DNA of 64,000 nucleotides from Marinobacter sp. X15-166B (GTDB lineage Bacteria; Pseudomonadota; Gammaproteobacteria; Pseudomonadales; Oleiphilaceae): NCBI RefSeq assembly GCF_001752365.1, contig NZ_MEIY01000001.1, forward strand, positions 1,670,774 through 1,734,773. The letters run 5' to 3'. Below the pieces are notes generated by a model. That model did no database searches. It worked only from the letters and a program-made list of their open reading frames with translations, and was not told the DNA's origin. Below are positions 62,253 through 64,000 of this stretch, piece after piece (positions within the stretch are counted from its first letter, which is position 1; the number at the start of each line of letters is the position of its first letter). A program made the translations under genes and the position numbers.

Positions 62253-63122
62253 ATGACGATGGACCCATTACTTCCCGATCCGCAAGACCCCCGGCTGTCC
62301 CGCGCAATTGAGGGCGTTGATGAAAACGGCCAACGCAAATCCATCCGTGTGATCGAAGAGCGCCCTCTGACCATCTACCTGAACAGCCAGGAAATCGTTA
62401 CGGCGATGACCATCGGCGATCACCCGGAGTACCTGGCACTCGGGTTCTTGCTGAATCAGGGCATGCTGAAAGAGGGCGATCAGGTCACCGGAATTGATTT
62501 CGACGAAGAGCTTGAAGTCGCGGTGGTGCGAACGGAGGGCATTACCGATGTCGAGGACAAGCTGGAAAAGAAAACCCGCACGTCGGGCTGCGCCGTCGGT
62601 ACGGTCTTTGGCGATATGATGGCGGGGCTCGAAGGCTTGGCGTTGCCGGACACCCCGGTGCACACCAGCACCTTTTACGATTTGTCCTTTCAGATCAACC
62701 ACACGCCCAGTCTGTATATGGAAACCGGTGCCATTCATGGCACGGCCCTGTGTCAGGGCCGACAGATCCTGGCCTATATGGAAGATGTCGGGCGCCACAA
62801 CGCCGTCGACAAAATCGCCGGCTGGATGCACCTGAATGGCATTACGGCTGCCGACAAGGTCCTCTATAGCACGGGGCGCCTGACCTCCGAAATGGTGATC
62901 AAAACCGCGCTGATGGGGATTCCCACACTCATCAGCCGGTCAGGCTTTACCGCCTGGGGTGTGGACATTGCGCGTCAGGTCGGCCTGACACTGATCGGGC
63001 GGATGCGAGGCAAAAGGTTCACTTGCCTGAGTGGCGAGCATCGTCTGGTGTTCGATCAGGACGTGTCGCAGGTGCCGGATGAAGACAAGAAATTGCGGCG
63101 AAAAGGGGCAAAACATGACTGA
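62253..63122 (+). CDS. fdhD: Formate dehydrogenase accessory sulfurtransferase FdhD
   Basis: Cytoplasmic protein of 289 residues that transfers sulfur to the Mo/W-bis-MGD cofactor of formate dehydrogenases. Motifs include EYLALGFLLNQGM, YMEDVGRHNAVDKIAGW and YSTGRLTSEMV. The active-site loop reads TSGCAVGT with Cys113 only; the C-x2-C of E. coli FdhD is absent, which marks another subgroup. It overlaps mobA by eight bases. No formate dehydrogenase gene is in the window. Confidence 0.93.
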   Translation: MTMDPLLPDPQDPRLSRAIEGVDENGQRKSIRVIEERPLTIYLNSQEIVTAMTIGDHPEYLALGFLLNQGMLKEGDQVTGIDFDEELEVAVVRTEGITDVEDKLEKKTRTSGCAVGTVFGDMMAGLEGLALPDTPVHTSTFYDLSFQINHTPSLYMETGAIHGTALCQGRQILAYMEDVGRHNAVDKIAGWMHLNGITAADKVLYSTGRLTSEMVIKTALMGIPTLISRSGFTAWGVDIARQVGLTLIGRMRGKRFTCLSGEHRLVFDQDVSQVPDEDKKLRRKGAKHD

Positions 63123-63702
63123 TTGCGCCGTTATTCTGGCCGGTGGTCAGGCCAACCGCATGGGCGGAGGCGACAAGGGACGGCTCATGCTGGGAGATCA
63201 GTCGTTGATCCTGAGAGTTATTGAGCGGATCACACCCCAGGTCGACACCGTGGTGTTGAACGCGAACGGGGACCTGAGTCGCTTTGATGATCTGGGCCTG
63301 CCCGTGGTCGCCGATTCGATCGGTGACTTTCCAGGCCCACTGGCCGGAATTCTGGCGGGCATGGACTGGGCGGCGGAACAGGGTCACGACTGGCTGATCA
63401 GCGTCGCCGCTGATACGCCATTTTTCCCCCGGGATCTGGTGGAGCGGCTGGCCAGGCACGATACCCCGGTGGTATTGGCCGCCACGCCGGACCCTGAGCG
63501 CGGTCGCTTGCCCCAACCCACCTTTGGCCGCTGGCAGGTGGCCTTGCGCCACGATCTGAGAGCGGCCTTGAACGACGGTGTGCGCAAGATCCGCCAGTGG
63601 ACGCAGTCCCAGGGTGAAACACTGGCAGTGTTCGACGAAGGCGATTTTTTCAACATCAATACGCCAGACGACCTGGCTTGGGCGGAGCAGCATCTCCAGT
63701 GA
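63115..63702 (+). CDS. mobA: Molybdenum cofactor guanylyltransferase
   Basis: Enzyme of 195 residues that adds GMP to molybdopterin to make the MGD form. The nucleotide-binding signature ILAGGQANRMGGGDKG is at residues about 7-22, and the metal site region is VAADTPFFP. The start at 63115 lies inside the end of fdhD (eight-base overlap), and its TGA stop overlaps the GTG of mobB. The three genes are therefore likely translated together. Confidence 0.95.
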   Translation: MTDCAVILAGGQANRMGGGDKGRLMLGDQSLILRVIERITPQVDTVVLNANGDLSRFDDLGLPVVADSIGDFPGPLAGILAGMDWAAEQGHDWLISVAADTPFFPRDLVERLARHDTPVVLAATPDPERGRLPQPTFGRWQVALRHDLRAALNDGVRKIRQWTQSQGETLAVFDEGDFFNINTPDDLAWAEQHLQ

Positions 63703-64000
63703 AGGTTATAGGCATTGTGGGCTGGAAAAACTCGGGCAAGACAACCCTGGCCAGTGCATTGATTCGTGAACTTTCCGGTAGAGGGCTGACGGTCAATGCG
63801 ATCAAGCATGCCCATCACAGGGTGGACGTGGATCAGCCCGGCACAGACAGCTACAGGCACCGCGAAGCGGGCGCCCAGGAGGTGATTCTGGCGGGTGGTC
63901 AGCGTTTTGCCATCATGCACGAACTGCGAGGTGCCAAAGAGCCGACGCTGGATGCCTTGCTGGCCAGGCTGGGCCCTTGTGACTGGGTGGTGGTGGAGGG
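63699..64000 (+). CDS. mobB: MobB, molybdopterin-guanine dinucleotide accessory GTPase (3' end outside window)
   Basis: About 100 N-terminal residues are visible. The P-loop WKNSGKTTL (residues about 9-17) follows VIGIVG, and KHAHHRVDVDQPGTDSYRHREAG is the typical MobB stretch (a segment shortened here to its key residues: His, Asp, Gly-Thr-Asp-Ser). It starts with GTG at 63699, overlapping the mobA stop as GTGA. MobB binds GTP and assists MobA. The gene continues past the window. Confidence 0.95.
   Translation, partial: MKVIGIVGWKNSGKTTLASALIRELSGRGLTVNAIKHAHHRVDVDQPGTDSYRHREAGAQEVILAGGQRFAIMHELRGAKEPTLDALLARLGPCDWVVVE

Overview
The window is GC-rich chromosomal DNA from a free-living, probably aquatic, gammaproteobacterium. 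The right half carries core genes whose kind and grouping resemble Pseudomonadales/Oceanospirillales chromosomes: manB/cpsG, cytochrome c5, rep, tex, gshA, a FliL-like gene, dsbB, an FKBP lipoprotein, a TIGR02444 gene beside an ABC-F gene, and ppx divergent from trxA. I cannot name a genus from the sequence alone. There is no rRNA, CRISPR array, insertion sequence or phage gene. One tRNA (Arg, anticodon CCG) lies at about 33.2 kb.

Layout. (1) 1-0.5 kb: 3' part of a beta-carbonic anhydrase gene. (2) 0.7-33.1 kb: a catabolic and transport region for organic acids. It holds an AcuI-like reductase with a LysR gene; a thioesterase overlapping a permease gene; an acyl-CoA dehydrogenase (frameshifted), a family III CoA-transferase and a fused enoyl-CoA hydratase/3-hydroxyacyl-CoA dehydrogenase; a complete TctCBA transporter; an FMN 2-hydroxyacid dehydrogenase and an SDR; a second tctC with a stop codon in its signal peptide; a YdiJ-type dehydrogenase next to a 2-oxoadipate dioxygenase/decarboxylase (HglS family); a third tctC; a second D-2-hydroxyglutarate-type FAD dehydrogenase; glutaryl-CoA dehydrogenase with a CoA-transferase and a GntR regulator; and a TAXI-TRAP transporter with a DUF1850 gene. 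Three LysR genes are interspersed. (3) 33.2-41.0 kb: tRNA-Arg, yaeQ, then a five-gene Dpp/Opp-type peptide ABC transporter followed by an X-Pro dipeptidase. (4) 41.1-57.7 kb: housekeeping genes, with bfd (preceded by a Fur-like site) and bfr at the start. (5) 57.7-64 kb: a molybdenum/tungsten block with a MOT1-type molybdate permease, an HTH/periplasmic-binding-like regulator, tupBCA, fdhD, mobA and the start of mobB.

How the genes fit together (inference). The left third looks like a C5-C6 dicarboxylate island. TctC and TAXI proteins would capture organic acids in the periplasm. CoA-transferases would activate dicarboxylates such as glutarate. GcdH would give crotonyl-CoA and the fused hydratase/dehydrogenase would give acetoacetyl-CoA. 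In parallel, HglS would turn 2-oxoadipate into D-2-hydroxyglutarate, which the adjacent YdiJ-type enzyme (and perhaps the 464-residue FAD enzyme) would oxidise to 2-oxoglutarate. One TctAB membrane pair appears to serve up to three binding proteins. Two tctC promoters share a conserved 25-bp motif, and all three tctC genes are followed by stem-loops.

Three genes carry lesions: a one-base deletion at a G run in the acyl-CoA dehydrogenase, a nonsense codon in the second tctC, and a probable one-base deletion at a T run at the start of dsbB. The two homopolymer lesions may be sequencing errors.
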